A stretch of DNA of 64,000 nucleotides from Bacteroidaceae bacterium (GCA_024401225.1 JAKSLM010000009.1:1-64000); one strand, 5' to 3'; counted from the first letter of the stretch, positions 25,410 through 34,325 are shown. Notes: generated from the letters alone by a model not told the origin. Numbers and translations are program-made.

Positions 25410-26036
25410 CTATACCTTGAGTCCCACGTGTACCACCTTCTTGGTCTCGAAGTATTCCTCCTCGAAGTAGTCAGAGAGGTCCCATACGGTACAGATCTTC
25501 TTCATCGTTGCCATCTCCCTCTCCAGTTCGCCGCCTTTGAGAGCGATGATGCCGTTAGGCAGACCATTGATCATCTCTTTCTTTAGGTTCTTGCGCGATA
25601 TCTTTACGAGGTCGATGAGCGGCATTACTGCACGCGTCACGATAAAATCGTACTTGTCCTTGATCTCCTCAACCCTGGCATGGCTGGTCTTCACGTTCTT
25701 CAGTCCTATGCTGTCGGCAATGGCTTGTGCTACGCGCACCTTCTTGCCGATGCTGTCCACGAGGTGAAACTTTGCCTCTGGGAACATGATGGCGAGCGGA
25801 ATGCCCGGGAATCCTCCTCCCGTGCCGAAGTCCATCACCTCAGTGCCGTCCTTGAAGCGCACCACTTCAGCGATGCCAAGCGAATGCAGCACATGATGCT
25901 CGTACAAGTTTTGTATGTCCTTGCGTGAGATGACGTTAATCTTCGCATTCCAATCGTTGTACAGAGCTTCCAGCTGGGCAAACTGCTCCAGCTGGGTCTC
26001 TGTCAGGTTGGGAAAATATTTCTTAATTATTTCCAT
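25410..26036 (-). CDS. rsmG: 16S rRNA (guanine527-N7)-methyltransferase
   Basis: 208 aa, full length. SAM-binding motif [15 protein letters not shown], preceded by [20 protein letters not shown] and followed by [19 protein letters not shown], all diagnostic of RsmG/GidB. It methylates N7 of G527 in 16S rRNA; loss gives low-level streptomycin resistance in other bacteria. Its start overlaps the purT stop by 14 bp. Confidence 0.94.
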   Translation of the reverse strand: MEIIKKYFPNLTETQLEQFAQLEALYNDWNAKINVISRKDIQNLYEHHVLHSLGIAEVVRFKDGTEVMDFGTGGGFPGIPLAIMFPEAKFHLVDSIGKKVRVAQAIADSIGLKNVKTSHARVEEIKDKYDFIVTRAVMPLIDLVKISRKNLKKEMINGLPNGIIALKGGELEREMATMKKICTVWDLSDYFEEEYFETKKVVHVGLKV

Positions 26037-27198
26037 CTATTACTTTTACCTTTGCTGCGATGTTCTTGCACTTGTCGCGAAGGGCATCAAGGTCGTTGTT
26101 GATGTTGTCGCAACACAGTACAACACCCATGCGGCGTCCGACGTGAGCTACTGGTTTGCCGAATATGCGGAGGTAGGTATTATCCTCCTTGCACACGTCT
26201 TCCAGTCCGGTGTAGTCAGGCTTTTCTGCCTCAATTTCAGAGAGGATGACAGCGCTGGCTCCAATCTGCAACTGCTGAATGCTTGGTATTGGCAGACCGA
26301 GCACAGCACGGCAATGAAGCTCGAACTCGCTGTGGTTCTGGCATCCTGAGAGGGTTACCATACCTGTGTCGTGTGGACGAGGGCTAAGCTCGGAGAAGTA
26401 TACTCCATCAGTGTTGCTGATAAAGAACTCCACGCCCCAGATGCCGGCGCCAGTAAGTGCCTTTGTCACTTCGGCGGCCATGCGCTGAGCTTCCTTGAGG
26501 TGCTCTGACTGCATAGGCATTGGCTGGAACGACTCGCGGTAGTCACCGCCCTTCTGAACGTGACCGATTGGTCCGCAGAAGAGGGTAGAACCATTCTTCT
26601 GAGTCACGGTAAGGAGGGTGATCTCGTAGTCAAACTTGATGAACTGCTCCACGATCACTTCCTTGATGTCGCCTCGTGCTCCCTCAGCTGCGCACTTCCA
26701 TGCAGCCTCGAGTTCTGCAGGCGAGTCGACCTTGCTCTGGCCGTGTCCGCTCGATGACATGAGAGGCTTCACGATGAATGGGTAGCCTATCTCATCAGCA
26801 GCAGCCTTGAACTCATCAAATGTCTTTGCATACTTATAGTTTGCTGTCTTGAGCCCGAGTTCGGTGTGAGCAAGTTCGCGGATGGCCTTGCGGTTCATTG
26901 TGAAGTTTACGGCACGGGCGCTTGGAACCACCTGTATGCCCATCTCCTCACATTCATAAAGCTTCTCGGTGCGGATGGCCTCGATCTCCGGAACGATGAT
27001 GTCTGGCTGATGCTTTCTTACAGCAGCCATCAGGGCATCGCCATCGAGCATTGAGAACACCTCGCGCTCGTCAGCCACCTGCATTGCAGGAGCGTCATTG
27101 TAGGCATCGCATGCTATTACGTACTGTCCTTTTCTCTTGCAAGCAATGACGAACTCTTTGCCGAGTTCGCCACTACCTAATAACATTATTTTCTTCAT
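26023..27198 (-). CDS. purT: Formate-dependent GAR transformylase PurT
   Basis: 391 aa ATP-grasp enzyme converting GAR, formate and ATP to FGAR, the folate-independent version of purine step 3. It begins [18 protein letters not shown] and carries [16 protein letters not shown] (ATP loop), [19 protein letters not shown] and [10 protein letters not shown]. Overlaps rsmG by 14 bp. Normal length. Confidence 0.95.
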   Translation of the reverse strand: MKKIMLLGSGELGKEFVIACKRKGQYVIACDAYNDAPAMQVADEREVFSMLDGDALMAAVRKHQPDIIVPEIEAIRTEKLYECEEMGIQVVPSARAVNFTMNRKAIRELAHTELGLKTANYKYAKTFDEFKAAADEIGYPFIVKPLMSSSGHGQSKVDSPAELEAAWKCAAEGARGDIKEVIVEQFIKFDYEITLLTVTQKNGSTLFCGPIGHVQKGGDYRESFQPMPMQSEHLKEAQRMAAEVTKALTGAGIWGVEFFISNTDGVYFSELSPRPHDTGMVTLSGCQNHSEFELHCRAVLGLPIPSIQQLQIGASAVILSEIEAEKPDYTGLEDVCKEDNTYLRIFGKPVAHVGRRMGVVLCCDNINNDLDALRDKCKNIAAKVKVIDGNN

Positions 27199-27229
27199 AT
27201 TCTTTTATCAAATTCGTAGCTCTGTTTTC

Positions 27230-28750
27230 TTACTGGTGCTGATCGCGAAGGAGGTCGTTCACAGTCTTCACAGGGTTGAATGTGCCGAGGCTCACTTCTA
27301 CGAAGATAGTGTTCCAGTCGCTCATGGCTCCGTTCCAAAGTCCTGGCAACTCAAGAGCCTTGAGTTCCTTGCCATTCTTCGACTTTGAAGAGATAAATCC
27401 GGTCTGTGGGTCAACGTACTTTGTGAGGTCAAACTTGTTGCCCTGATAGTCCTTGACTGCACATACGAGATCTACTGGATTGAAGTGAGTGCCACCGTTG
27501 AACATTGCGAGGTACTCGGCATTGTTCTTGTCAATCTGTGACGACTCGAGGATCTGGAGCGAGATGGTGCCATCAGGATTGTATGCGAGGAATGGACCGC
27601 CACCAGGTTCGCCAACGTTCTTTACCATACCGCATACGCGCATTGGTCGGTTGAGCTTGCTCTTGAGGTAGATGGCAAGTTCTGCATCCTCGAGAACCTT
27701 GAGCTCTGGGTTGCGGAGGCAGATGTCGTTGTGGAGGAAGTGGATAATCTCTTCAAGCTGCTCGTGAGTATACTTGCCTGAGTCGAGAAGGGCGAGATAG
27801 TCGAACGCCTTCTTCTGCATGCTTACGAGTACGCCCGCAATGAGCTTCTTGTATTCCACAGTCTCTGGCTTCAGACGGTCTGGCACCACGTTGTCGATGT
27901 TCTTGATGAAGATGATGTCGGCATCGAGGTCGTTGAGGTTCTCGATGAGCGCTCCGTGACCGCCTGGGCGGAAGAGGATTTTACCGTCCTCTGTGCGGAA
28001 TGGTGTATTGTCAGGGTTGGCAGCTACAGTATCTGTGCTCGACTTCTGCTCTGAGAAGCTTACGCTGTATGCTACGTTGAACTTACTTGCATATTCGGCA
28101 GCCTTGTCAGTAACAAGACTCTCAAAGAGAGGGCGGTGCTCTGGGCTTACGGTGAAGTGTACATTGACCTTGCCATCCTTGCCTCCAGCGTAGAGTGCGC
28201 CTTCTACGAGGTGCTCCTCAAGTGGAGTGCGTGAGTTCTCCTCGTACGAGTGGAACTTGAGCAGACCCTTTGGCAATTTGCCATAGCTGAGGCCTTTCTC
28301 GTTGAGGAGGTTTGCTATTACAGCCTTGTAGTTGCCTTCTGACACAAGAGCGTCGATGCCCTTGCCTTCGTTGTCAGCACATGCCTTGTCAAGCTCTGCG
28401 TAGAATGCAAAGTTCTTGATGTTGGCAAAGAACTTCTTGATGAAGTCATTGTTTGGCTCGTTGCTTTCACCGTCCAGGAACTCAAACAGATCCTTGAACA
28501 TACGGCTTGCAGCGCCGCTGGCAGGCACGAACTTCAGTACCTTGCCTGTGCCGTTCAGGTATTCGTCCCATGCAGCAAGATAGCTTGCCTTTTCGTCGGC
28601 AGTTGGTATGGTGATTCCCTTCTCTGGCGAAGCAGCTCCTGCGAGCTTGAGGAATGGGAAACCTGTCTCAAAATTCTTAAGTTGTGCGTTCAACTTTTCT
28701 TCCGAAATTCCCTTCTTAGCGAGAAATTCTTTGTCCTGTGGTGTAAGCAT
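27230..28750 (-). CDS. DUF4301 family protein
   Basis: 506 aa from the ATG at 28748-28750; the 18 extra upstream codons read through a poor leader and are rejected. Cytosolic, no signal. It contains KFVPASGAASRMFKDLFEFL near residue 75, a nucleotidyltransferase-like glycine/serine motif, and ILFRPGGHGALIENLNDL at mid-protein, both hallmarks of DUF4301, a large conserved Bacteroidota protein of unknown role. The end, including GLWNGAMSDWNTIFVEV, is also conserved. Its leader shares ~160 bp with the divergent rsh gene. Confidence 0.88.
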   Translation of the reverse strand: MLTPQDKEFLAKKGISEEKLNAQLKNFETGFPFLKLAGAASPEKGITIPTADEKASYLAAWDEYLNGTGKVLKFVPASGAASRMFKDLFEFLDGESNEPNNDFIKKFFANIKNFAFYAELDKACADNEGKGIDALVSEGNYKAVIANLLNEKGLSYGKLPKGLLKFHSYEENSRTPLEEHLVEGALYAGGKDGKVNVHFTVSPEHRPLFESLVTDKAAEYASKFNVAYSVSFSEQKSSTDTVAANPDNTPFRTEDGKILFRPGGHGALIENLNDLDADIIFIKNIDNVVPDRLKPETVEYKKLIAGVLVSMQKKAFDYLALLDSGKYTHEQLEEIIHFLHNDICLRNPELKVLEDAELAIYLKSKLNRPMRVCGMVKNVGEPGGGPFLAYNPDGTISLQILESSQIDKNNAEYLAMFNGGTHFNPVDLVCAVKDYQGNKFDLTKYVDPQTGFISSKSKNGKELKALELPGLWNGAMSDWNTIFVEVSLGTFNPVKTVNDLLRDQHQ

Positions 28751-28823
28751 CGTTTTATTTGTTTTAAGGTGATTGTTGTTACGTTTGTGATGGTTCAGTA
28801 CCATCTTTATGTGAAATTTTGCC

Positions 28824-28831
28824 CAAAATTA
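28824..28831 (-). promoter_or_regulatory. Candidate -7 box for DUF4301
   Basis: TAATTTTG on the minus strand, about 75 bp before the DUF4301 ATG; no good -33 TTTG at the usual distance. This would start the long purT-rsmG-lptE-secG run. Confidence 0.45.
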
Positions 28832-28873
28832 CAAATAAATATTGGTAAATACTAATTTTGTAAGAGATTTTAA

Positions 28874-28881
28874 TAACTTTG
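28874..28881 (+). promoter_or_regulatory. -7 box for rsh
   Basis: TAACTTTG on the plus strand, about 30 bp before the rsh ATG at 28912. It lies inside a longer open frame that would need a TTG start at 28879, which is why the ATG at 28912 is preferred. Confidence 0.6.
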
Positions 28882-28911
28882 CAGAGAAAATTAGCAAATC
28901 GCGACTCTATT

Positions 28912-31131
28912 ATGGACGAAATTGTAACAATCAGAGAAGATGAACGGGCGCAATTGCTCGAATCCATACGTACGCTCCAACCATTGGTTGCCGACGTGCT
29001 CAATCATGATGATTTTCGCAAAGTGAAGGACATACTGATCGATGGATCTGCATCGGGCCAGCTGAAGCGCAATGCGTTTGGTTTGCACCCTATACTGCTG
29101 GATTTGCAGACGGCCATCATCACGGCTTCGGAGATAGGTCTCAACCGTGCCAGCATCCTAAGCGTGCTGCTTCATGAGTTTGTGTCACTTGGTACGGTAA
29201 GCATCGACCAGGTGAAGCGTGAGTTTGGTGATGATGTGGCCAACATCATCCACGGTTTGCTGCGTGTCAATGAGATCTATAGCAAGAATCCTGCCATTGC
29301 CACCGAGAATTTCCGCGACCTCTTGCTCTCGTTTGCCGAGGATATGCGCGTCATTTTCATCATCATTGCCGATCGTGTCAACCTCATGCGTCAGATCAAG
29401 GAACTTGGTACGGATGCCGATCGCCGCCGCGTAGCTACCGAGGCAAGCCTTCTCTATGCTCCTTTGGCTCACAAGCTTGGTCTCTATCTCATCAAGTCGG
29501 AACTTGAGGACCTCTCGCTCAAATACCTTGAGCACGATGTCTACTACATGATCAAGGACAAGCTCAGCGAGACGAAGAGCTCGCGTGATAAGTATATTGC
29601 CGACTTCATAGGCCCTATCGAGCAGAAGCTTCTTGCAGCGGGCCTTAAGTTCCATATCAAGGGACGTACCAAGTCCATCCATTCCATCCATCAGAAGATG
29701 CTCAAGCAGAAGTGTAAGTTCGAGGGCATCTACGACCTCTTTGCTATCCGCATCATCCTCGACTCCGAGCTCGACAAGGAGAAGCAGGACTGCTGGCAAG
29801 TGTTCAGTATCGTGACCGACATGTATCGACCAAACCCTAAGCGCCTGCGCGACTGGTTGTCGGTTCCTAAGAGCAATGGCTACGAGTCGCTACACATCAC
29901 CGTCATGGGACCGGAAGGCAAGTGGGTGGAGATCCAGATCCGTACCGAACGCATGGATGAGGTGGCAGAGCGAGGCCTTGCTGCCCATTGGCGATATAAA
30001 GGAGTAAAGGACTCTGGCAGCAAACTTGAGGACTGGTTGAAGGATATTCGTCAGGCACTTGAGAATCAGTCGACGACTGACAATCAGTTGGTCGATCAGT
30101 TTAAGGTTGACCTCTATAGCGATGAGGTGTTCGTCTTTACTCCTAAGGGCGATCTCTTCAAACTGCCGAAGGGTTCGACCGTGCTCGACTTTGCCTTCCA
30201 GATCCATACCAATGTGGGGTGTCGATGCACAGGTGGCAAGGTGAACGGCAAGAATGTCTACATTGGTACCGAACTGCAGAGTGGCGACCAGGTCGAGATC
30301 CTGACCAACCAGAAGCAACTGCCTAAGCGCGACTGGCTCAACATCGCGGTTACAGCCAAGGCAAAGAATAAGATACGACAGAGTCTCAACGAACAGGAAC
30401 TCAAGGCTGCCAGTTATGCCAAGGAGATGCTTGAGCGCAAGTTCAAGAATAAGAAGATCCAGCCAGAGGAGTCGTTCATGATGAAGCTCATCAAGCAGTT
30501 GGGCTACAAGCATGTGAACGAGTTCTACCGTGCCATCACCGACGAAGTACTCGATGTCAACACCGTCATCGAACGTTACGTCGAATTGCAACAGCGCGAG
30601 GAGAATCCGCAGTCCTACAATACCGAGCAACGAAGCGCCGACACCTATGTCCAGGCGCCTTCGGACGACCGCCAGCAGACGAGTAGCGATGTGCTTATAC
30701 TCGACAATAATCTCAAGGGAGTGGAGTATTCGCTTGCTAAGTGCTGTAATCCAATCTACGGCGACGACGTGTTCGGCTTTGTTACCGTCAATCGTGGCAT
30801 CAAGGTTCACCGTGCCGACTGTCCTAATGCTTCACGCCTCCGCGAGCAGTTAGGCTATCGCGTACTGAAGGCGCAATGGGCCGGCAAGGGCGGTAGTCAG
30901 TATGCTGTCACTCTGCATGTTGTGGGACACGACGACATTGGTATTGTCAACAACATCACGTCCATCATCAACAAGGAGAAGAACGTGCTCCTGCGAGGCA
31001 TCTCTATCCAGAGCTTTGAGGATGGCCTCTTCTCGGGCAATCTTACTGTGATGATCAGCGAACAGAAACAACTCACCCAGTTGGTGAAGAAACTCCAGAC
31101 GGTGAAGGGCGTAAAGAATGTTATGCGATGA
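28912..31131 (+). CDS. RelA/SpoT-family (p)ppGpp synthetase with degenerate hydrolase site
   Basis: 739 aa with the long Rsh architecture: HD-type domain (~55-190), synthetase (~235-350), TGS (~400-460) and C-terminal helical/ZFD/ACT regions (ACT from ~660, YAVTLHVVGHDDIGIVNNI). The synthetase residues are intact (RTKSIHSIHQKM, FEGIYDLFAIRII, PKSNGYESLHITV, EIQIRTERMDEVAERG). In the HD domain the HDxxED signature reads LLHEFVSLG (H88-E89), so the metal-binding Asp and the downstream ED pair are lost. It therefore probably makes, but does not degrade, (p)ppGpp, like RelA. Its stop overlaps rlmH by 4 bp. Confidence 0.92.
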   Translation: MDEIVTIREDERAQLLESIRTLQPLVADVLNHDDFRKVKDILIDGSASGQLKRNAFGLHPILLDLQTAIITASEIGLNRASILSVLLHEFVSLGTVSIDQVKREFGDDVANIIHGLLRVNEIYSKNPAIATENFRDLLLSFAEDMRVIFIIIADRVNLMRQIKELGTDADRRRVATEASLLYAPLAHKLGLYLIKSELEDLSLKYLEHDVYYMIKDKLSETKSSRDKYIADFIGPIEQKLLAAGLKFHIKGRTKSIHSIHQKMLKQKCKFEGIYDLFAIRIILDSELDKEKQDCWQVFSIVTDMYRPNPKRLRDWLSVPKSNGYESLHITVMGPEGKWVEIQIRTERMDEVAERGLAAHWRYKGVKDSGSKLEDWLKDIRQALENQSTTDNQLVDQFKVDLYSDEVFVFTPKGDLFKLPKGSTVLDFAFQIHTNVGCRCTGGKVNGKNVYIGTELQSGDQVEILTNQKQLPKRDWLNIAVTAKAKNKIRQSLNEQELKAASYAKEMLERKFKNKKIQPEESFMMKLIKQLGYKHVNEFYRAITDEVLDVNTVIERYVELQQREENPQSYNTEQRSADTYVQAPSDDRQQTSSDVLILDNNLKGVEYSLAKCCNPIYGDDVFGFVTVNRGIKVHRADCPNASRLREQLGYRVLKAQWAGKGGSQYAVTLHVVGHDDIGIVNNITSIINKEKNVLLRGISIQSFEDGLFSGNLTVMISEQKQLTQLVKKLQTVKGVKNVMR

Positions 31132-31601
31132 AGGTGCAATTAATACTTGTGGGAAAGACGGTCGACAAGCGTTTTTCCGACATCATTGATGAATATGCTT
31201 CGCGTGTGAAGCACTACATTGGATTTGATATTCAAGTCATTCCAGAACTGAAGAATACAAAGAACCTTTCTGCCGATCAGCAGAAGCAGCAGGAGGGTGA
31301 ACTCATCGTTCGACAGTTGCAGGCGGGCGACTATGTCGTCCTGCTTGATGAGCATGGCAAGGAGTTTCGTTCGGTCGAGTTTTCCGACTGGATGGTGAAG
31401 AAGATGAACACCGTCAGCAAGCGCCTTGTCTTCATAGTAGGGGGACCTTACGGATTCTCGCCCGATGTCTATTCCAAGGCCAACGAGAAGATATCCCTTT
31501 CCAAGATGACCTTCTCTCATCAGATGATACGCATGATTTTTACCGAGCAACTTTATCGTGCCATGACCATCATGAAAGGTGAACCTTATCATCATGAATA
31601 A
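31128..31601 (+). CDS. rlmH: 23S rRNA (pseudouridine1915-N3)-methyltransferase
   Basis: 157 aa SPOUT methyltransferase. The family end is unmistakable: FIVGGPYGFSPDVY, then SLSKMTFSHQMIRMIFTEQL and YRAMTIMKGEPYHHE. It methylates pseudouridine 1915 in helix 69 of 23S rRNA on the assembled 70S. ATGA overlap with rsh gives translational coupling. Confidence 0.96.
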   Translation: MKVQLILVGKTVDKRFSDIIDEYASRVKHYIGFDIQVIPELKNTKNLSADQQKQQEGELIVRQLQAGDYVVLLDEHGKEFRSVEFSDWMVKKMNTVSKRLVFIVGGPYGFSPDVYSKANEKISLSKMTFSHQMIRMIFTEQLYRAMTIMKGEPYHHE

Positions 31602-31611
31602 AAAAAACATA

Positions 31612-31641
31612 GCGGTTACGTGCTTCACAGCAGGTAACCGC
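31612..31641. terminator. Hairpin after rlmH
   Basis: GCGGTTAC (31612-31619) pairs with GTAACCGC (31634-31641). Read on the minus strand it is followed by a run of T, so it could stop transcription coming from 31.84 kb; read on the plus strand it follows an A-run just past rlmH. Confidence 0.55.
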
Positions 31642-31750
31642 AAATTCTTACAAATATATTCTCACCTTTACCAAAAAGAAATGTCTAATAATCTGTGATT
31701 GAATGAAAATACCGTTTCACAGAACGTCAAAGTATTTCGTTTCCACGTCC

Positions 31751-31804
31751 GTTCCGCTTTGCTTCTCGCCCCTGTGTGGTTTTTTAAGAGAAGGGGAGCG
31801 GAAC
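31751..31804. repeat. Long inverted repeat downstream of the SPOR lipoprotein gene
   Basis: GTTCCGCT (31751-31758) pairs with AGCGGAAC (31797-31804), and CTTCTC (31762-31767) pairs with GAGAAG (31788-31793), giving a stem of about 14-17 pairs. It contains TTTTTT in the loop. It ends 34 bp from the minus-strand stop at 31839, so it is likely a 3' structure of that gene. Confidence 0.6.
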
Positions 31805-31838
31805 TTCTGTGTCTAATGTAGTCTGACTTTTTATCTTA

Positions 31839-32309
31839 TTAGTATGTGCGATAGAGCAACCATGCATCTGGGTAAGTTGCACGGAGAGCGTCGCGCGACT
31901 GTACTGCTGCGTTGCGATCGTCGAATGAAGAAGCGATGACGCGGTACATGCCAGTCTCTGGGTTCTGAGCGATCTGTGCGCTGTAGCCCTTAGCAACGAG
32001 TGTGTTGCGGAGGTTGTTAGCGTTCTCGATCTTGCCGAACGAACCGCATACTACGTTGAATGCCTTGAGTACGCCGCCGTTCATTACGTTGAGGCGCTCC
32101 TGACGGTCATTTGCTGTGTTCTGAGGAGTAGTGACTGGTGTAACTGTCTGTACTGGAGTTACTGCCACTGGCTGCTGTGTAGTCTGTGCTGCAGTTTCCT
32201 GAGCCTTAGCCTTTTCGTATGCCTTCTTATATGAGCTTTCTGTTGAACCACATGATGTGAAGGCGAGTGCTGAAATGAGCGCGAGGCCCATGAGAATGTT
32301 CTTTTTCAT
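31839..32309 (-). CDS. SPOR-domain lipoprotein
   Basis: 156 aa. Lipobox AFTSC, then a Gln/Thr/Val-rich spacer (QTTQQPVAVTPVQTVTPV), then a C-terminal SPOR domain from ~80 (AFNVVCGSFGKIENANNL, YRVIASSFDDRNAAVQ). SPOR domains bind peptidoglycan stripped of stem peptides, so this is an envelope protein likely placed at the septum. It follows the HU-like gene by 72 bp and no separate promoter is visible. Confidence 0.88.
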   Translation of the reverse strand: MKKNILMGLALISALAFTSCGSTESSYKKAYEKAKAQETAAQTTQQPVAVTPVQTVTPVTTPQNTANDRQERLNVMNGGVLKAFNVVCGSFGKIENANNLRNTLVAKGYSAQIAQNPETGMYRVIASSFDDRNAAVQSRDALRATYPDAWLLYRTY

Positions 32310-32381
32310 AATTGATATTTGTATTTGAATTGAATGAATTTTCCTTGTTTTTTTTTCTTTGTTTCTTTATTTTTCTGTCCG

Positions 32382-32768
32382 TTAGCCTTTCAGCTTTTCA
32401 AACTGCGATTCCTTGACCAGCTTCTTTAGGCTTACTGCCGCTCTGTAATTCACGTTCTTCACGCTTACTGAAGGTGCTCGCAGGTCTCCCTCCTTTTCAA
32501 CTATCTTTGATTCCGCGCTCACGGAGAAAGTTCCAAGTCCGTCGATATAAACATTGTAACCGTCCATCAGACAGTCGGCTACGCTGCTGCTGATAGCCTC
32601 GATTGCCGCTCTTAGGTCGGCTACGGTAAGCGTGCATCCAGCGGCTATGTGCTTGCAGAGGCTTGGTGTGTCTATCGTCCCTTTGGTTACAACCTGAGCG
32701 TAGTAGCCTTGTTTTGGCGCCTTGCTGATGTTGTCCTTCATGGGAGTCAGACGGTATGGTATGCTCAT
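32382..32768 (-). CDS. HU-like DNA-binding protein (HU-HIG type)
   Basis: 128 aa. N-terminal half KQGYYAQVVTKGTIDTPSL, LRAAIEAISSSVADCL; then YNVYIDGLGTFSVSAESK, the beta-arm segment of HU/IHF folds; basic tail. This is the Bacteroidota HU-HIG group with an extended N-terminus. A nucleoid or regulatory DNA-binding role follows from the fold. The transcript has a ~100-nt leader with four 22-bp repeats (32785-32872), and the promoter is near consensus. Confidence 0.85.
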   Translation of the reverse strand: MSIPYRLTPMKDNISKAPKQGYYAQVVTKGTIDTPSLCKHIAAGCTLTVADLRAAIEAISSSVADCLMDGYNVYIDGLGTFSVSAESKIVEKEGDLRAPSVSVKNVNYRAAVSLKKLVKESQFEKLKG

Positions 32769-32784
32769 ACGATTTATCTTAGTT

Positions 32785-32872
32785 TACACTTTTATTTTAT
32801 TGTCTCTACACCTTTTTTCTTTTTGCTTTAGACCTTATTTTTTTATCTTCTAGACCTTATTTTCAAAAGGTG
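32785..32872. repeat. Four 22-bp tandem repeats in the HU-like gene leader
   Basis: TACACTTT (32785), TACACCTT (32807), TAGACCTT (32829) and TAGACCTT (32851) begin units of exactly 22 bp, each followed by a T-rich half. On the HU mRNA they read as purine-rich units ending AAGGTCTA or AAGGTGTA. They lie between the predicted transcription start (~32871) and the ATG (32768). Confidence 0.8.
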
Positions 32873-32877
32873 TACTG

Positions 32878-32909
32878 CAAAGGTAAAGCGAATTTTTGAT
32901 ATTTGCAAA
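32878..32909 (-). promoter_or_regulatory. Near-consensus promoter of the HU-like gene
   Basis: Minus strand: TTTG (32906-32909), 20-bp spacer, TACCTTTG (32878-32885). Directly upstream of the 22-bp repeat array. Confidence 0.8.
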
Positions 32910-32947
32910 CTTTTGAGCGTGAAAAATCGTTAAAACCGCAAAAAAAC

Positions 32948-32978
32948 ATTGTTGTTTCAATATATTGTTGTAATTTTG
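32948..32978 (+). promoter_or_regulatory. Promoter of the YtxH gene
   Basis: ATTG (32948-32951), 19-bp spacer, TAATTTTG (32971-32978) on the plus strand, 44 bp before the YtxH ATG and divergent from the HU promoter. Confidence 0.6.
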
Positions 32979-33022
32979 GCGCGAAATCGATGATTTACTA
33001 ACATTTTAACAACGTTACAACT

Positions 33023-33265
33023 ATGTCTAAGAACAATGGTTTGGCTCTTGCAGCTGCATTTATCGGTGGTGCTATAGCTGGTGCTGCCTGTGGTTTGCTT
33101 CTTGCTCCAGAGAAGGGTGAGGACTCTCGTCGTAAGATCAAGGAAGCACTTGAGAAGAACGGTATCAAGCCTACAAAGGAACTCGTAGCAAAGCTCTACG
33201 ACGATCTTAAAGAGAGGTTCGCTGCCAAGGAAGCAGTTCCTGCTGAGGACTTCGATGCTGAATGA
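33023..33265 (+). CDS. YtxH domain protein
   Basis: 80 aa. One TM helix with glycine-rich face (LAAAFIGGAIAGAACGLLLAP), then EKGEDSRRKIKEALEK and an amphipathic helix. This is the YtxH pattern of small envelope proteins often raised under stress. Its own promoter and a strong terminator at 33356-33402 make it monocistronic or attenuated from the next gene. Confidence 0.88.
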   Translation: MSKNNGLALAAAFIGGAIAGAACGLLLAPEKGEDSRRKIKEALEKNGIKPTKELVAKLYDDLKERFAAKEAVPAEDFDAE

Positions 33266-33355
33266 CTGACTACTGACAATCTTATCGACGCCGTTAGTCG
33301 CATCTCGCCTAAGGGTCTTTAAGGATCTCGGTTATGTCACCGGATTACGCATGTC

Positions 33356-33402
33356 GGCAATGTGAGTGACCTCAGGCCGCCCACATTGCCGCTCAGTTTT
33401 TT
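33356..33402 (+). terminator. Rho-independent terminator after YtxH gene
   Basis: GGCAATGTG (33356-33364) pairs with CACATTGCC (33382-33390), with GTGAC/GGCCG in the loop region, followed by a T-run at 33397-33402. Confidence 0.88.
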
Positions 33403-33451
33403 ATCAGGAACCAACCTTCCCAGTCTACACCTTATTTATATATAGTTAGGA

Positions 33452-33799
33452 ATGGATAAAGGATTGCTCACTCACTTGGAGCGCTACATACGTCTCGAGT
33501 CGATCGACAAGCTTTCGGTTGCCACAACCTTCATCATTGTGGCTGGCGTATTGTTTGCACTGGGTACGAGTGCCATATTTTTCATCAGCACGGGCTTGGT
33601 TCAGGCCCTAAGTATCGTGGTTGGCAATGAGGCCCTCGGCTACTTCATCGTAGGCGGGCTGCTCGTCGTCATCATGGTCGTATTCTACATGAACCGCAAG
33701 CGTTGGGTCGAGGATAAGGTGGTGCGCAGCATCTCGCGCAGCATACTTGACTCTCAGATTATGGATACAGAGAAAGGAGGCAGCGATGAAGAAGATTGA
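33452..33799 (+). CDS. Phage-holin-3-6-like small membrane protein
   Basis: 115 aa. An N-terminal amphipathic segment (LLTHLERYIRLESIDKL) leads into two TM helices (~25-50 and ~60-80, with GYFIVGGLLVVIMVVFYM) and a charged tail. This is the layout of the Phage_holin_3_6/YqjE group, which in bacteria sits with YtxH- and ElaB-type stress membrane proteins, not phage. It overlaps the next gene by 14 bp. Context supports a membrane-stress role; the holin label should not be read as lysis. Confidence 0.75.
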   Translation: MDKGLLTHLERYIRLESIDKLSVATTFIIVAGVLFALGTSAIFFISTGLVQALSIVVGNEALGYFIVGGLLVVIMVVFYMNRKRWVEDKVVRSISRSILDSQIMDTEKGGSDEED

Positions 33800-34037
33800 A
33801 TACCTATCCCTTGAGGAACTACGTGCTGACAAGGCCAAGCTGGGGCGCCGCCTGCGTACCGAGCTGAAGGGGGTGCAGCAGGATGCCGTGGAACTCGTCA
33901 TGCCTCAGCAGACTATGCAGTTCGTCAACTCCTCCGTACCTTATGCCCGCTACATAGGTTACGGACTCACAGCTTGGCGTACATTCAACACCGTTCGAAA
34001 GGTGCTCATGTTCGTCAAGACACGTAAGTGGAAGTGA
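33786..34037 (+). CDS. Small hypothetical, partner of the holin-like protein
   Basis: 83 aa from the ATG at 33786, which has a good AAAGGAGG ribosome-binding site 6 bp upstream, rare in this window and decisive for the start. Charged helix (LSLEELRADKAKLGRRLRTE), then a hydrophobic/aromatic stretch (YARYIGYGLTAWRTFNTV), basic tail. The 14-bp overlap with the upstream gene suggests paired synthesis, as for YqjE/YqjK-like partners. Family not recognised. Confidence 0.7.
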   Translation: MKKIEYLSLEELRADKAKLGRRLRTELKGVQQDAVELVMPQQTMQFVNSSVPYARYIGYGLTAWRTFNTVRKVLMFVKTRKWK

Positions 34038-34091
34038 ACAGCTGAAAGAATAATTAAAAAATAATACGAAATCAATTCTGCTGCAATATTT

Positions 34092-34325
34092 ATGAACGAA
34101 ATGGACTTATGGTGGTCTACGCTTCCCACCAATCAGAAGGAGCGCATAGCTGCAAAGGGACTGGCCAACGATGGCAAACCAAAGCAATCGTCCCTTTATC
34201 CTGATTGCACCCGATGGTGGCTTACCCTCCCTGCCGAGCGCAAGAAGGACATTCATGATCACTGCACCGACAAGCACGGGCTCTTCATGTCCGATTGGAT
34301 TGAACAGCGCAGCTTGAGCTATTGA
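34092..34325 (+). CDS. Small Trp-rich hypothetical with duplicated WWxTLP motif
   Basis: 77 aa, no signal peptide. Two related halves: LWWSTLPTNQKERIAAKGL near the start and RWWLTLPAERKKDIHDHC in the middle, 37 residues apart. Codon use matches its neighbours. Function unknown. It precedes the secreted gene by 18 bp. Confidence 0.65.
   Translation: MNEMDLWWSTLPTNQKERIAAKGLANDGKPKQSSLYPDCTRWWLTLPAERKKDIHDHCTDKHGLFMSDWIEQRSLSY

Noticed and set aside
29890..30810. Long open frames antisense to rsh (also 29185-29799)
   Set aside because: They are shadow frames of a GC-rich, codon-biased gene, with low-complexity translation and no motifs.
33452..34037. Reading the holin-like gene as prophage
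   Set aside because: No phage structural, lysis or integrase genes are nearby; the YtxH neighbour points to an envelope-stress cluster.
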